A program made the position numbers and the translations under genes. This document shows positions 1-8,608 of a stretch of 58,569 nt of DNA, one piece after another. Position 1 is the stretch's first letter; every line of letters starts with the position of its first letter. The notes under the pieces were generated by a model. The model did no database searches and was not told the origin of the DNA. It saw nothing but the letters and a program-made list of their open reading frames with translations. Location: assembly GCA_009775705.1 (NCBI GenBank), contig VSQE01000005.1, positions 1 to 58,569 on the forward strand, written 5' to 3'. The DNA is from Prevotellamassilia sp. (GTDB lineage Bacteria; Bacteroidota; Bacteroidia; Bacteroidales; Bacteroidaceae).

Positions 1-981
1 TACTACATGTGGGTGACGATTGAAATCGTCTTTGGCATCGTCTATTCCTTTATTCTTAATTGGAAAATCAACCAAACTTATCCCTGGCTAAAAACAGAAG
101 TCGGACTTGGAAAACAATTACTCAAAAAATATCCGGAAGTAGCAAAATATACAAAACAATTATTTGTACATAAAATTTCCGGTTTTGTACAAAATCAAAC
201 AGCCCCCTTTCTTATCTATACATTCGTATCTTTGAAAATTGTGGCATACTACGGCAACTATACCATTATTATAGACAAATTAAGCATTCTACTCAGCAAC
301 TTTTTGGATAGCACAAATGCCGGAGTCGGGAATCTCATAGCAGAGGGTTCACAAGAAAAAATCAAAAACGTATTTTGGGAATTAATAAGCCTCCGATTTT
401 TGGCAGCAGGCACTCTTATTTTTTCAGTCTATCATTTGCTCCCCAGTTTCATATCACTGTGGATTGGAAAAGAATATTTATTGTCTGAAACTGTTCTCAT
501 CTTAATCCTGATCAATCTTTTCATAGGAACTACACGAGGAACTGTCGACCAATTTCTTTTTGGATACGGACTTTTTTACGATATATGGGCACCGATCACA
601 GAGTCTGTCATTTATCTGACTGTAGCAATCATTGGAGGGCACTTCTGGGGATTAGAAGGTGTATTATTCGGTGCAACCACCAGCCGTTTCCTTATTGTAG
701 GAATATGGAAGCCTTACTTCCTATTCACAAAAGGATTTAAAATTTCCGTCTGGCAATATTGGAAAAACTGGTTATTTCATCTCATGATCATAACTGCAAC
801 AGCTATCATAATTATAAAAATCTTATCCTATGCACAAATGGACTTTACCTATACAAGTTGGCATAGTTGGCTATTGCATGGCACAATTCTGTCTATTGCC
901 TATATAAGCATTACTTTAATAAGTTTATTACTTCTGACAAAAGGAACAAGAAATTTTATTTCGCGAATCATTAAGATCTAA
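1..981 (+). CDS. Wzx-type polysaccharide flippase, C-terminal part
   Basis: The reading frame is open from the first base, so the gene begins outside the window; about 326 codons are visible. The protein is strongly hydrophobic, with repeated membrane helices separated by short basic loops. Its layout resembles the C-terminal two thirds of MATE/Wzx-like flippases, which move undecaprenyl-linked repeat units across the inner membrane. A typical pattern of this superfamily is seen near the middle, where W-I-G-K-E-Y precedes a helix and a glycine-rich loop. The next gene starts 4 bases after the stop, so it heads or continues the glycosyltransferase operon to the right. It is AT-rich compared with genes after 12.7 kb. 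Family-level call only; no substrate can be read from the sequence. Confidence 0.8.
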   Translation, partial: YYMWVTIEIVFGIVYSFILNWKINQTYPWLKTEVGLGKQLLKKYPEVAKYTKQLFVHKISGFVQNQTAPFLIYTFVSLKIVAYYGNYTIIIDKLSILLSNFLDSTNAGVGNLIAEGSQEKIKNVFWELISLRFLAAGTLIFSVYHLLPSFISLWIGKEYLLSETVLILILINLFIGTTRGTVDQFLFGYGLFYDIWAPITESVIYLTVAIIGGHFWGLEGVLFGATTSRFLIVGIWKPYFLFTKGFKISVWQYWKNWLFHLMIITATAIIIIKILSYAQMDFTYTSWHSWLLHGTILSIAYISITLISLLLLTKGTRNFISRIIKI

Positions 982-985
982 CAGT

Positions 986-2038
986 ATGACAAAATTTTCT
1001 ATGGGGGGGGGGGATTTTTCTCCATGCACTAACATATTCAGTGATAGACCGTTATTAAGCATTATTGTTCCAGTTTATAATACAGAAAAATTCCTTGAAA
1101 AGTGCATCAAAAGTATTATAGAACAAACATATAATAATATTGAACTGATTCTGATTGATGACGGGTCCACAGACCAGAGCGGAAAGATTTGTGAAATATA
1201 CCAACAACAAGACGAAAGAATTAAACTTCTTCAGATAGAGAACCAAGGACAAGCAAATGCACGAAACACAGGTATTGCAAATAGTAATGGAGAATACATT
1301 ACCTTTATTGACTCCGATGATTATATTGGGACACATACGACCATAGAAGATAATATGCAGATTCTCATAAATAACAATGAGATAGAAATATTACAATATC
1401 CAACATACTTAGTCAATAAGCATACAAAAAAGAAATTATATACTCCTTGCGAACAATTTATACAAGGAAATGAAGCCATTACAAAATGTTGGTTCACCGG
1501 AACTGATGAAATCAATTACTGTATATGGAATAAAATTTACAAATCTTCTATGATCATAGATCTTACTTTTCCTAAAAAAGTAATCTTTGAAGATATTTTT
1601 TTCTGTTCCAATTTAATAAAAAGGACAAACAATGTCTACATATCTTCCCAAGGTAGCTACTGCCATTACGAGAATACACAATCTATAACCCGCACTGAAG
1701 AAAATGCGCAACAGCTCAAAATTGACAGCATATACGCCAAAACTTACTTATTAAACAACTTACCTGATTATTCATCCATTGAAACAAAAAAGATTGATTA
1801 TTTCCTAAAAATACTCAGGAATTATCTTGAAATATATTCTATTAAAAATAAAAAATTACAAGCTTCAAAAACAATCATATACTCAAATGTTCCCAAATTC
1901 AGACATTGCATAGACTATATGAGGATTTATAAAAATAAATATTCTATGCAACTTGTCTTGATGAAAATTCTAGGTCTACATATTTATTCCCTTTTATATA
2001 TAACAATCCTAAGAAGCAAAAAATGTGTAAAATCCTAA
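986..2038 (+). CDS. GT2 glycosyltransferase with an 11-G tract at its 5' end
   Basis: This is a GT-A fold family 2 glycosyltransferase. The nucleotide-binding start SIIVPVYN is at residues 25-32, IDDGSTD near 58 and the metal-binding DSDD at 109-112. It probably adds one sugar to a lipid-linked repeat unit at the inner membrane. There is no methionine between residue 6 and the catalytic domain, so translation must begin at 986 or at 1001. Both lie before a run of 11 G (1003-1013) encoding three glycines. Adding one G gives a stop after about 10 further codons and losing one gives a stop after about 19, so the gene is in its ON length here. The first 20 residues are an extra leader not usual for the family. 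The following gene overlaps by 16 bases. Confidence 0.88.
   Translation: MTKFSMGGGDFSPCTNIFSDRPLLSIIVPVYNTEKFLEKCIKSIIEQTYNNIELILIDDGSTDQSGKICEIYQQQDERIKLLQIENQGQANARNTGIANSNGEYITFIDSDDYIGTHTTIEDNMQILINNNEIEILQYPTYLVNKHTKKKLYTPCEQFIQGNEAITKCWFTGTDEINYCIWNKIYKSSMIIDLTFPKKVIFEDIFFCSNLIKRTNNVYISSQGSYCHYENTQSITRTEENAQQLKIDSIYAKTYLLNNLPDYSSIETKKIDYFLKILRNYLEIYSIKNKKLQASKTIIYSNVPKFRHCIDYMRIYKNKYSMQLVLMKILGLHIYSLLYITILRSKKCVKS
1003..1013 (+). repeat. Poly-G tract (11 G), candidate phase-variation switch
   Basis: A run of 11 G including the G of an ATG codon, directly inside the start of the GT2 gene at 986. The surrounding sequence is very AT-rich, so a run this long is unlikely by chance. Lengths of 8, 11 or 14 keep the frame; other lengths truncate the product within 20 codons. 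Confidence 0.8.
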
Positions 2039-3027
2039 CAATTGCAATTCCTGCCTACAATATGGAAAAATATGTAGGACACTGTTTAGACAGTGTTCTG
2101 CACACCGATACGGCAAATACCATAGAAGTGCTCCTGATTAACGATGGTTCTAAAGATTCCACCTTACGTATCGCACAGGAATACGCAAAAAAATGGCCGG
2201 AAACACTTCGCGTAATAAATAAGCCTAACGGAGGTTGGGGATCAGCCATCAACTGCGCCATATCCGAAGCGACAGGCAAATACTTCAAGATTTTAGACGC
2301 GGACGATTGGTTCGACACACAGGCTCTTACTGATTTTATTCATCTTTTACAAAAAACGGACGTTGATTTAGCCGCTTCCTCTTACACTTTTGTGTACGAA
2401 AACGGGAAACAGGAAGAATACATATATCCGACCCATCAATGCAACAGAGTTATCCCATTTTCTCAATACATCAAGGAGCAGGGCTTTAGCCATAATCTTT
2501 GCTTGGCTTCCATCACTTTCAGAACAGAGATTCTGCAAAAAAACAAGATAAAAGTAGCAGACAGATACTATGCCGACATAGACTTTGGCATGTCGCCCCT
2601 GCTTTATGTAAAAAACATTTGCCTCACTCAGACCAACCTGTACAAATACTATAAAGGAAGAGAAGGGCAAAGTACAAGCATAGCAGGATACAATGCCCAC
2701 CTTCAGGATTTTATAGATATGGGAAGCAAACTGATAAAAAACTACGCTGCCCAAAAAGACAGCATGAGTCCGGAAATCCGAAATATGTATCTGAAAGACT
2801 ATACCAACATTGCCCGTTTTTCATACTATCTGCTCATGTCTCCCATGTACGGAGGAAAGCACAATAACAGCTCGGACAAACTCAAAGATTTTGACACTTT
2901 CCTTAAACAAACAAGTCCCGAACTATACACCATTACCGCAAAAATAAGAATCAAACGAATTATACCATATATTCAGATTTGGCGAAAAACCGGAATTAAC
3001 ATCCTAAAATTAAGAACATGGATATAG
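2023..3027 (+). CDS. GT2 glycosyltransferase
   Basis: Family 2 glycosyltransferase of 334 residues. It begins with the usual beta strand TIAIPAYN (residues 6-13), followed by INDGSKDST near 39-47, a GGWGSAIN loop near 70-77 and the metal-binding DADD at 92-95. The C-terminal half has no clear membrane helix, so it is likely a peripheral cytoplasmic enzyme acting on the lipid-linked glycan. The start at 2023 overlaps the previous gene by 16 bases and the end overlaps the next by 10, consistent with translational coupling in one operon. The donor and acceptor sugars cannot be told from the sequence. Confidence 0.87.
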   Translation: MCKILTIAIPAYNMEKYVGHCLDSVLHTDTANTIEVLLINDGSKDSTLRIAQEYAKKWPETLRVINKPNGGWGSAINCAISEATGKYFKILDADDWFDTQALTDFIHLLQKTDVDLAASSYTFVYENGKQEEYIYPTHQCNRVIPFSQYIKEQGFSHNLCLASITFRTEILQKNKIKVADRYYADIDFGMSPLLYVKNICLTQTNLYKYYKGREGQSTSIAGYNAHLQDFIDMGSKLIKNYAAQKDSMSPEIRNMYLKDYTNIARFSYYLLMSPMYGGKHNNSSDKLKDFDTFLKQTSPELYTITAKIRIKRIIPYIQIWRKTGINILKLRTWI

Positions 3028-4253
3028 TAATTGGTGCCGGAGCTACCGGATTAGGCTATGGGCTGTTTTCTCCCAACGACTACCAGATTATAGAGTCAGA
3101 CTCCGAGATCGGAGGTTATTGCAAAACCATCAAACAAGATGGATTCGTATGGGACTATTCCGGCCACTTTTTTCATTTCAGACTTCCGGAAATGGAAAAA
3201 TTCATCTGCGAATGTATTGATTCTGAAACTCTTCTAAAATGTCGTAAGCATACACAGATCAAATACAAAGACAGATATATAGATTTTCCCTTCCAAAAAA
3301 ATATCCACCAGTTGAGCAAACAGGAACTGATTGAATGTCTTTACGATCTGTTCTGCAATGAATATGAGACCTATCGGAATTTCCAGGAGATGCTATATTG
3401 CAAATTCGGCAAAGGAATTGCTGAAAAATTCCTGATTCCTTATAATGAAAAATTATATGCCTGCAATCTGAACAAACTGGATACCGATGCGATGGGACGT
3501 TTCTTCCCATACGCAGACATTAAAGACATCATTGCCAATTTCAGAAACTCTGACAGCAAATCCTACAACGACCACTTTACCTACCCGCGCGGAGGAGCCA
3601 TTGAATACATCCAGTCTCTCAAACATCGGATTCCGGACAACAAGGTTAAATTGAACGAGAAGGTTATAGCTATTGATATCCATCGGAAAATCGTAAAAAC
3701 GACAAAAGAGGAAATAGGTTATGACAACCTCATCTCCACGATCCCGTTTCCCAAACTGCTTCAACTCTGTAACATCCCATACGATCCTTCCATCTATTCC
3801 TGGAACAAAGTATTAGTATTCAACCTGGGGTTCGACTCCAAAGGAGCTGATACCCGCAACAACTGGGTGTATTTCCCGGATAAAGGCACCAGTTTTTACC
3901 GCATCGGATATTACGACAATATATTCCAGACCAACAGGATGTCATTGTATGTCGAGCTGGGTTTTGACAAAGATGCCGACATCGATGTGGAAAAATGGTA
4001 TGAAACTGTTATTGAAGATTTAAAGTCATCCGGAATCATTGACGGGCAGAACGTCATATCCAGGCATCACGTAATTATGGATCCAGCCTACGTACACATC
4101 ACCAAGGATTCCATTGAGAATGTCAAGGCTTTAAAGCAACAACTGAAAAACCACCACATTTATTCCATCGGAAGATACGGTAGCTGGACATATTGCTCTA
4201 TAGAGGACGGTCTGATTGAGGCCCAGTCATTGTCTCAAAACATTAATAAATAG
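3018..4253 (+). CDS. FAD-dependent UDP-galactopyranose-mutase-like oxidoreductase
   Basis: A 411-residue flavoprotein. A Rossmann dinucleotide-binding motif G-A-G-A-T-G lies at residues 6-11, right at the N-terminus. It is followed by a GGYCKT segment and a D-Y-S-G-H-F-F-H stretch like the second FAD contact region of UDP-galactopyranose mutases and protoporphyrinogen-oxidase-like amine oxidases. C-terminally, a Y-S-I-G-R-Y-G-S-W segment resembles the R-Y region near the mutase active site. In glycan loci such proteins are often mutases supplying a furanose sugar nucleotide, such as UDP-galactofuranose. The overall match to classic Glf is distant, so another sugar or lipid flavoenzyme role remains possible. 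It overlaps the previous GT2 by 10 bases and abuts the next gene. Confidence 0.72.
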   Translation: MDIVIGAGATGLGYGLFSPNDYQIIESDSEIGGYCKTIKQDGFVWDYSGHFFHFRLPEMEKFICECIDSETLLKCRKHTQIKYKDRYIDFPFQKNIHQLSKQELIECLYDLFCNEYETYRNFQEMLYCKFGKGIAEKFLIPYNEKLYACNLNKLDTDAMGRFFPYADIKDIIANFRNSDSKSYNDHFTYPRGGAIEYIQSLKHRIPDNKVKLNEKVIAIDIHRKIVKTTKEEIGYDNLISTIPFPKLLQLCNIPYDPSIYSWNKVLVFNLGFDSKGADTRNNWVYFPDKGTSFYRIGYYDNIFQTNRMSLYVELGFDKDADIDVEKWYETVIEDLKSSGIIDGQNVISRHHVIMDPAYVHITKDSIENVKALKQQLKNHHIYSIGRYGSWTYCSIEDGLIEAQSLSQNINK

Positions 4254-5426
4254 ATGAAAAACATCGTATTTACATATATCACTCCATTTCATCCGGAACG
4301 GGGAGGTATAGGACGCGTTACCCATACTCTGACCATAGAACTGCAAAAAAGGGGATATCATGTCTTTTATCTGATATATAATAGTGCGATCACCATAAAA
4401 CATGATTTCAATTATCCCGCTCCACTCACATATCTGCCATCCAAGGAATTGATGTCTCCGGAGAATATCGAATTCTACCACCGCTATCTTCAGGACAATA
4501 AGATCGACACGGTTATCAATCAATCCGGTAACTTCAGTGATTCCGAACTTTGGCTGAACACCGGAAATAAAAACATAAGAATTATCTCCGTCCTGCATTC
4601 CAGTCCTTGGATATCATATAAAAATCTTTGGAGCAGTGATATTTTTCCTTTGAGGAACAATTCTAAAAGAGAAAAATTAAAACGCTTGGCAAGAATTGTT
4701 TTATATCCTAAGCTTAAAAGGCAATGCAAACAGCATCGCATCCAGCATTTCTCCTCTTTGCTTCCTAAGACTGATTACGTTTGCCCGCTGTCCAAGAAGT
4801 ATTATCCGGAGTTGAATGAAATTTGTCCAGGTTACGAATATAAGTATTTCGCTATTCCCAATCCCAACTCATACTCCGATACTATTATACAGAACTCACA
4901 AAAAGAGAAAAAGAAACAAGTTTTATTTGTCGGACTTTTCGGCCCCCCAAAAAGAGAAGACCGCATAATCAAAATTTGGAAACGGCTGTATCTGGATTTT
5001 CCGGATTGGGAACTGATCATGGTAGGAGACGGGCGTCCGGATCGGGTACGATATCTCAGAAAACTCTCATCCGGTATTCCCAACATCCGCTTCGAAGGTT
5101 TCCAAAATCCTCTGCCCTATCAACAAGAGGCAAGTATTTTCTGTATGACCAGCAATTACGAGGGATGGGGCATGGTTTTAACTGAAGCCATGCAATGCGG
5201 AACCGTTCCCATTGCATTCAATAGCTTTGCCGCGGCTACAGATATCATCGACCACAGAAAAAACGGGATATTAGTTTCACCGTTTAACATGACCGAATAT
5301 GAAAAAGAACTGAAGTTTCTTATGTCCGACATCAGTTTTCTCAAACAACTGTCCTCTCAGGCAAGAACGGATATACAAAAATTCTCCGTAAAAAATGTTG
5401 TTAATCTATGGGAGCAGATATTATAA
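4254..5426 (+). CDS. GT4 glycosyltransferase
   Basis: A 390-residue GT-B fold enzyme of family GT4. The N-terminal domain opens with a Y-I-T-P-F-H-P-E-R-G-G-I-G-R loop typical of the acceptor domain. The C-terminal domain carries the V-L-F-V-G-L-F-G strand, a G-D-G-R-P-D segment and the retaining-enzyme E-x7-E motif, visible as EGWGMVLTEAMQCG. It probably transfers a sugar from a nucleotide donor onto the growing lipid-linked chain in the cytoplasm. The gene starts directly after the stop of the flavoprotein gene and its 3' end overlaps the acyltransferase gene by 19 bases. Confidence 0.88.
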   Translation: MKNIVFTYITPFHPERGGIGRVTHTLTIELQKRGYHVFYLIYNSAITIKHDFNYPAPLTYLPSKELMSPENIEFYHRYLQDNKIDTVINQSGNFSDSELWLNTGNKNIRIISVLHSSPWISYKNLWSSDIFPLRNNSKREKLKRLARIVLYPKLKRQCKQHRIQHFSSLLPKTDYVCPLSKKYYPELNEICPGYEYKYFAIPNPNSYSDTIIQNSQKEKKKQVLFVGLFGPPKREDRIIKIWKRLYLDFPDWELIMVGDGRPDRVRYLRKLSSGIPNIRFEGFQNPLPYQQEASIFCMTSNYEGWGMVLTEAMQCGTVPIAFNSFAAATDIIDHRKNGILVSPFNMTEYEKELKFLMSDISFLKQLSSQARTDIQKFSVKNVVNLWEQIL

Positions 5427-6337
5427 AGACACGCTACGACCATATTGATGTTGCAAAAGGTATCGGTATTCTATCGGTTATTGGCTTACACTCCAATTTC
5501 CATTTAGAAATCGGTACAACTTTCGAGATGCCTTTGTTTTTCCTGCTTTCAGGAATTTTCATAAAAAACAAAATAGGGGGGGTAGAATTTCTCCGTAAAA
5601 AGATCAACACACTGCTTATTCCCTGTTTTCTGTATTATCTTCCGGTTGTTGCCTATAACATATATTACTATTTGCTTCACAAAGATGTAAATCTCATGGA
5701 TTGTTTCGAAAAAGCTGCGGTTCCAACGGCTCTGTGGTTTCTCGTTTCTCTATTTGAAATTCATATCTTCGGATTTTTCATCCTGAAAATAAAGAGCCTG
5801 CCCCTTCAGATATTTTCATCCATTCTGCTATCCGTCATAGGCTATGGAATGAGCTATTACGAGATTCCCTCTCTGGCTTATATGAATACCAGCCTATCCT
5901 GTTTCATTTATTATTATGCCGGCTATCGCTGGGCCGGACATATCAAGACCAATCACCACAATATTCCTATTCAAACTGTATATGCCCTGACATGTCTTGC
6001 AGTATGCTCTATAGTGTATTCTATCGCCCAACCATACATATTCTATAGAAACAATATCTTTCATACCAGCTATCCTGTTGTATTCGCCTGCGGTTTTTCC
6101 GGAACATTCTTTATCCTCTATATCTCTAAAATCATAAAGAGAAATGCGATTCTTTCCTTTTACGGAAAAAACTCACTTATCATCTTATGCACTCATTTGT
6201 ATTTTATCAAAATTCTGCAAAATTTTCAGTTCGCTCCATCAATATTATTTTTACTTATATGCATCTTAATGGTGCCTGTTCCGCTTCTAATAAAAAAATA
6301 CCTTCCCGTTTTATCCGGAAATAAGGCTATCATTTAA
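5408..6337 (+). CDS. Acyltransferase 3 family membrane O-acyltransferase (7-G tract)
   Basis: A 309-residue integral membrane protein with about nine hydrophobic helices. Its start H-I-D-V-A-K-G-I-G-I-L-S-V-I-G-L-H-S is typical of the acyltransferase 3 superfamily (OafA/WecH-like O-acetylases); the conserved histidine near residue 28 is probably catalytic. It likely decorates the repeat unit or polymer with acetyl or a similar group. A run of 7 G at 5576-5582 falls in codons for I-G-G-V early in the gene. Losing one G gives an immediate TAG, and gaining one gives a stop four codons further on. It overlaps the preceding GT4 gene by 19 bases. Confidence 0.85.
   Translation: MGADIIKTRYDHIDVAKGIGILSVIGLHSNFHLEIGTTFEMPLFFLLSGIFIKNKIGGVEFLRKKINTLLIPCFLYYLPVVAYNIYYYLLHKDVNLMDCFEKAAVPTALWFLVSLFEIHIFGFFILKIKSLPLQIFSSILLSVIGYGMSYYEIPSLAYMNTSLSCFIYYYAGYRWAGHIKTNHHNIPIQTVYALTCLAVCSIVYSIAQPYIFYRNNIFHTSYPVVFACGFSGTFFILYISKIIKRNAILSFYGKNSLIILCTHLYFIKILQNFQFAPSILFLLICILMVPVPLLIKKYLPVLSGNKAII
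5576..5582 (+). repeat. Poly-G tract (7 G) in acyltransferase gene
   Basis: Seven consecutive G early in the membrane acyltransferase gene, in an AT-rich context. Single-base loss or gain gives a stop almost at once. It is shorter than the other two tracts, so slippage would be slower. Confidence 0.45.
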
Positions 6338-6347
6338 ATCTCCTAAT

Positions 6348-7484
6348 ATGAAAAAGTTAGTCATTGATGTCAACTCCATAGTACCTTACTTCGTTTCAGG
6401 AAAAATCAACGGGATCGGACGTACTACACTGGAACTCATTCAGGCCCTTTCCCACATTAAGGATATTCCCTTCGAGATAAGCCTATACACACAGAATCTG
6501 AAGGGAGCCAATGCAGAAAAGGCACAAACCTGCTTTTCATGCAAACATCTGTATCTCCGCAACAATGAAAGGTGGAATAAAATTATCTCGCATTTTCCTT
6601 TACGCGAATGGATTACAGGATATGACATCATGCATATACCCCATAATTTTGAATATGTACGACATCCTGAAAAATGTATTGTAACGCTTCACGATGCCCT
6701 ATTCATGAAAATACAGGAAACAGCTTTCGGACATAAAAAAATGAGAAAAACAGTACCTCCTTTTATCCGAAAATGCAAACACATCATCACTTGTTCCGAA
6801 GCTTCCAAACAAGATATAATCAACACCATGAATATATCTCCGGATAAAATCAGCGTTGTATACTGGGGTGTTAAGCATGACATGTTTTTTCCTATTAAAA
6901 ATCATCATGACGTAGAATTGCAACTGAAGGACAAATTTAAAATCAATCATCCCTATTTTTTCAGCGTATCCTGTAATGCTGAACGAAAACGGACAGATGT
7001 ACTCATCAGATCCTTTATACAATTCTGTAAAACAACAGAATCAAAACATGATCTCGTCTTGATATGGAAAAATCCCCCCTTCCAACTCCTTAAAGACATT
7101 GACATCTCCGGTTTCGAAAAAAGAATTCACTTCCTGAATAATATATCCGACAGTGACCTGGCTTTACTGTATAATGGTGCTACTGCAAGTTTCACTCCCT
7201 CTTCATACGAAGGATTTGGCCTTCCTCTTTTAGAAGCTATGGCATGTGGCACTCCGGTAGTCACATGTAACAACAGTTCGTTAGGAGAAATCGGAGCAGA
7301 TGCCGTTGTCTATTTGGAAGAACCTATTGAAAATTCTATACCCAAGATCATGAAAATCTTTGAAAAAGAAGAAATTGACATTGCTTCTCTTCGAGACAAA
7401 GGAATCAAACGGGCTTCAGAGTTTACATGGGAGAAAACGGCTCGACAGACTATTGCAATATACCAACAGTTACTCAATCCATGA
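6348..7484 (+). CDS. GT4 glycosyltransferase
   Basis: A 378-residue GT-B enzyme. The N-terminal domain has the glycine-rich G-K-I-N-G-I-G-R-T loop. The second domain has a V-V-Y-W-G-V strand after I-S-P-D-K-I, and the E-x7-E motif in YEGFGLPLLEAMACGTPVV. This pattern is typical of mannosyl- or similar transferases of family GT4 in surface glycan loci, though the donor is not readable here. It starts 10 bases after the acyltransferase stop. Its stop codon overlaps the ATG of the next gene (ATGA arrangement), indicating coupled translation. Confidence 0.88.
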   Translation: MKKLVIDVNSIVPYFVSGKINGIGRTTLELIQALSHIKDIPFEISLYTQNLKGANAEKAQTCFSCKHLYLRNNERWNKIISHFPLREWITGYDIMHIPHNFEYVRHPEKCIVTLHDALFMKIQETAFGHKKMRKTVPPFIRKCKHIITCSEASKQDIINTMNISPDKISVVYWGVKHDMFFPIKNHHDVELQLKDKFKINHPYFFSVSCNAERKRTDVLIRSFIQFCKTTESKHDLVLIWKNPPFQLLKDIDISGFEKRIHFLNNISDSDLALLYNGATASFTPSSYEGFGLPLLEAMACGTPVVTCNNSSLGEIGADAVVYLEEPIENSIPKIMKIFEKEEIDIASLRDKGIKRASEFTWEKTARQTIAIYQQLLNP

Positions 7485-8599
7485 GAATCCTTATCTGCAT
7501 TCCGTGTCTTCTCACGGGCGGAACGGAAATACAGACGCTGAATCTGGTCCGGGCATTGGTTCAGGGAGGCCATCACGTAATCACCGTATGCTATTTCGAG
7601 CATAGCGACGGAATGGTGGCACAATATCTGCATGCAGGAAGTCATGTTGTCTGCCTCCAACCGGAAGGGAAACGGATCGGAGGATGGAAAGGAATCCTAT
7701 TTCTCTATAAAGGATTGAAACAGGTTCTGAAAACCGAAAGGCCGGATGCGGCTCATGTACAATACATGGCTCCGGGAGCCATTCCCATCTTCCTGCTACG
7801 GCTGCTGGGCATGAAAAACATCATTGCCACTGCCCATACCGCCGCCGACATCTACCCCAACCTAAAGCTGATTCACTTCGTCCAGAAACACTGCGTCCGG
7901 GCATTTACCTGCATCACAGAACTTGCCGAAAGGTCGTTTTTCAGCACAGCACAGCTATATTCTGGAACTCTGCCTCTCAAAAAGAGAAACCATTTCACCA
8001 TATATAATACCCTGCCCTCCTACATTCATCTTCGGGAGCAAAGCCGAAATTTTGACAAGGAGGTTCTGACCCTCGGCGTTGTAAGCCGTCTGGAAAGAAT
8101 CAAAGGGATGGACCTCGTTGTGCCGGCTTTTGCTTCAGCCAAAGAAAAATATCCCGCTATCCGGCTCCTGATTGTAGGTGACGGTTCCCTGAAAGAAAAG
8201 ATGCAGGAACAGGCCCGACACTACGGGTTGGAATCCTGCATCGGATGGAAAGGTCGGCAAGAACAAGAACAATTAGAAGCCCTATATGATAAAATCGACA
8301 TCCTGCTGATGCCATCCCGAAGCGAAGGTTTCGGCCTGACCGCCATCGAAGGAATGGCCCGCGGATGCGTGACGGTTGCCTCACACACCGGCGGACTACC
8401 CGAAGTTGTTGAAGACGGAGAAATCGGATTATTGCACCGTCCCGAAGACATCGGAGACATGACGGAGAAACTGGTTTATCTTCTCAGTGACAAAAAAAGG
8501 ATGGAACGGTTCTCGGAAAAGGCCCGGAGATATGTCCGGAAATTCAGTTTCGGACAATACGCCGATGCTTTCTGCGACTTGTATCAACGTATTTTCTAA
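7481..8599 (+). CDS. GT4 glycosyltransferase
   Basis: A 372-residue family GT4 enzyme. I chose the ATG at 7481, which overlaps the previous stop by 4 bases, because the protein then begins with MRILICIPCLLTGGTE, the normal first strand and G-G-T-E loop of the family. An upstream in-frame ATG at 7427 would add residues encoded inside the previous gene. The second domain shows G-V-V-S-R-L-E-R-I-K-G, L-L-I-V-G-D-G and the E-x7-E motif in SEGFGLTAIEGMARG. Codon use is less AT-rich than in the genes before 5 kb. The next gene begins 9 bases downstream. Confidence 0.88.
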   Translation: MRILICIPCLLTGGTEIQTLNLVRALVQGGHHVITVCYFEHSDGMVAQYLHAGSHVVCLQPEGKRIGGWKGILFLYKGLKQVLKTERPDAAHVQYMAPGAIPIFLLRLLGMKNIIATAHTAADIYPNLKLIHFVQKHCVRAFTCITELAERSFFSTAQLYSGTLPLKKRNHFTIYNTLPSYIHLREQSRNFDKEVLTLGVVSRLERIKGMDLVVPAFASAKEKYPAIRLLIVGDGSLKEKMQEQARHYGLESCIGWKGRQEQEQLEALYDKIDILLMPSRSEGFGLTAIEGMARGCVTVASHTGGLPEVVEDGEIGLLHRPEDIGDMTEKLVYLLSDKKRMERFSEKARRYVRKFSFGQYADAFCDLYQRIF

Positions 8600-8608
8600 T
8601 CCTACATC

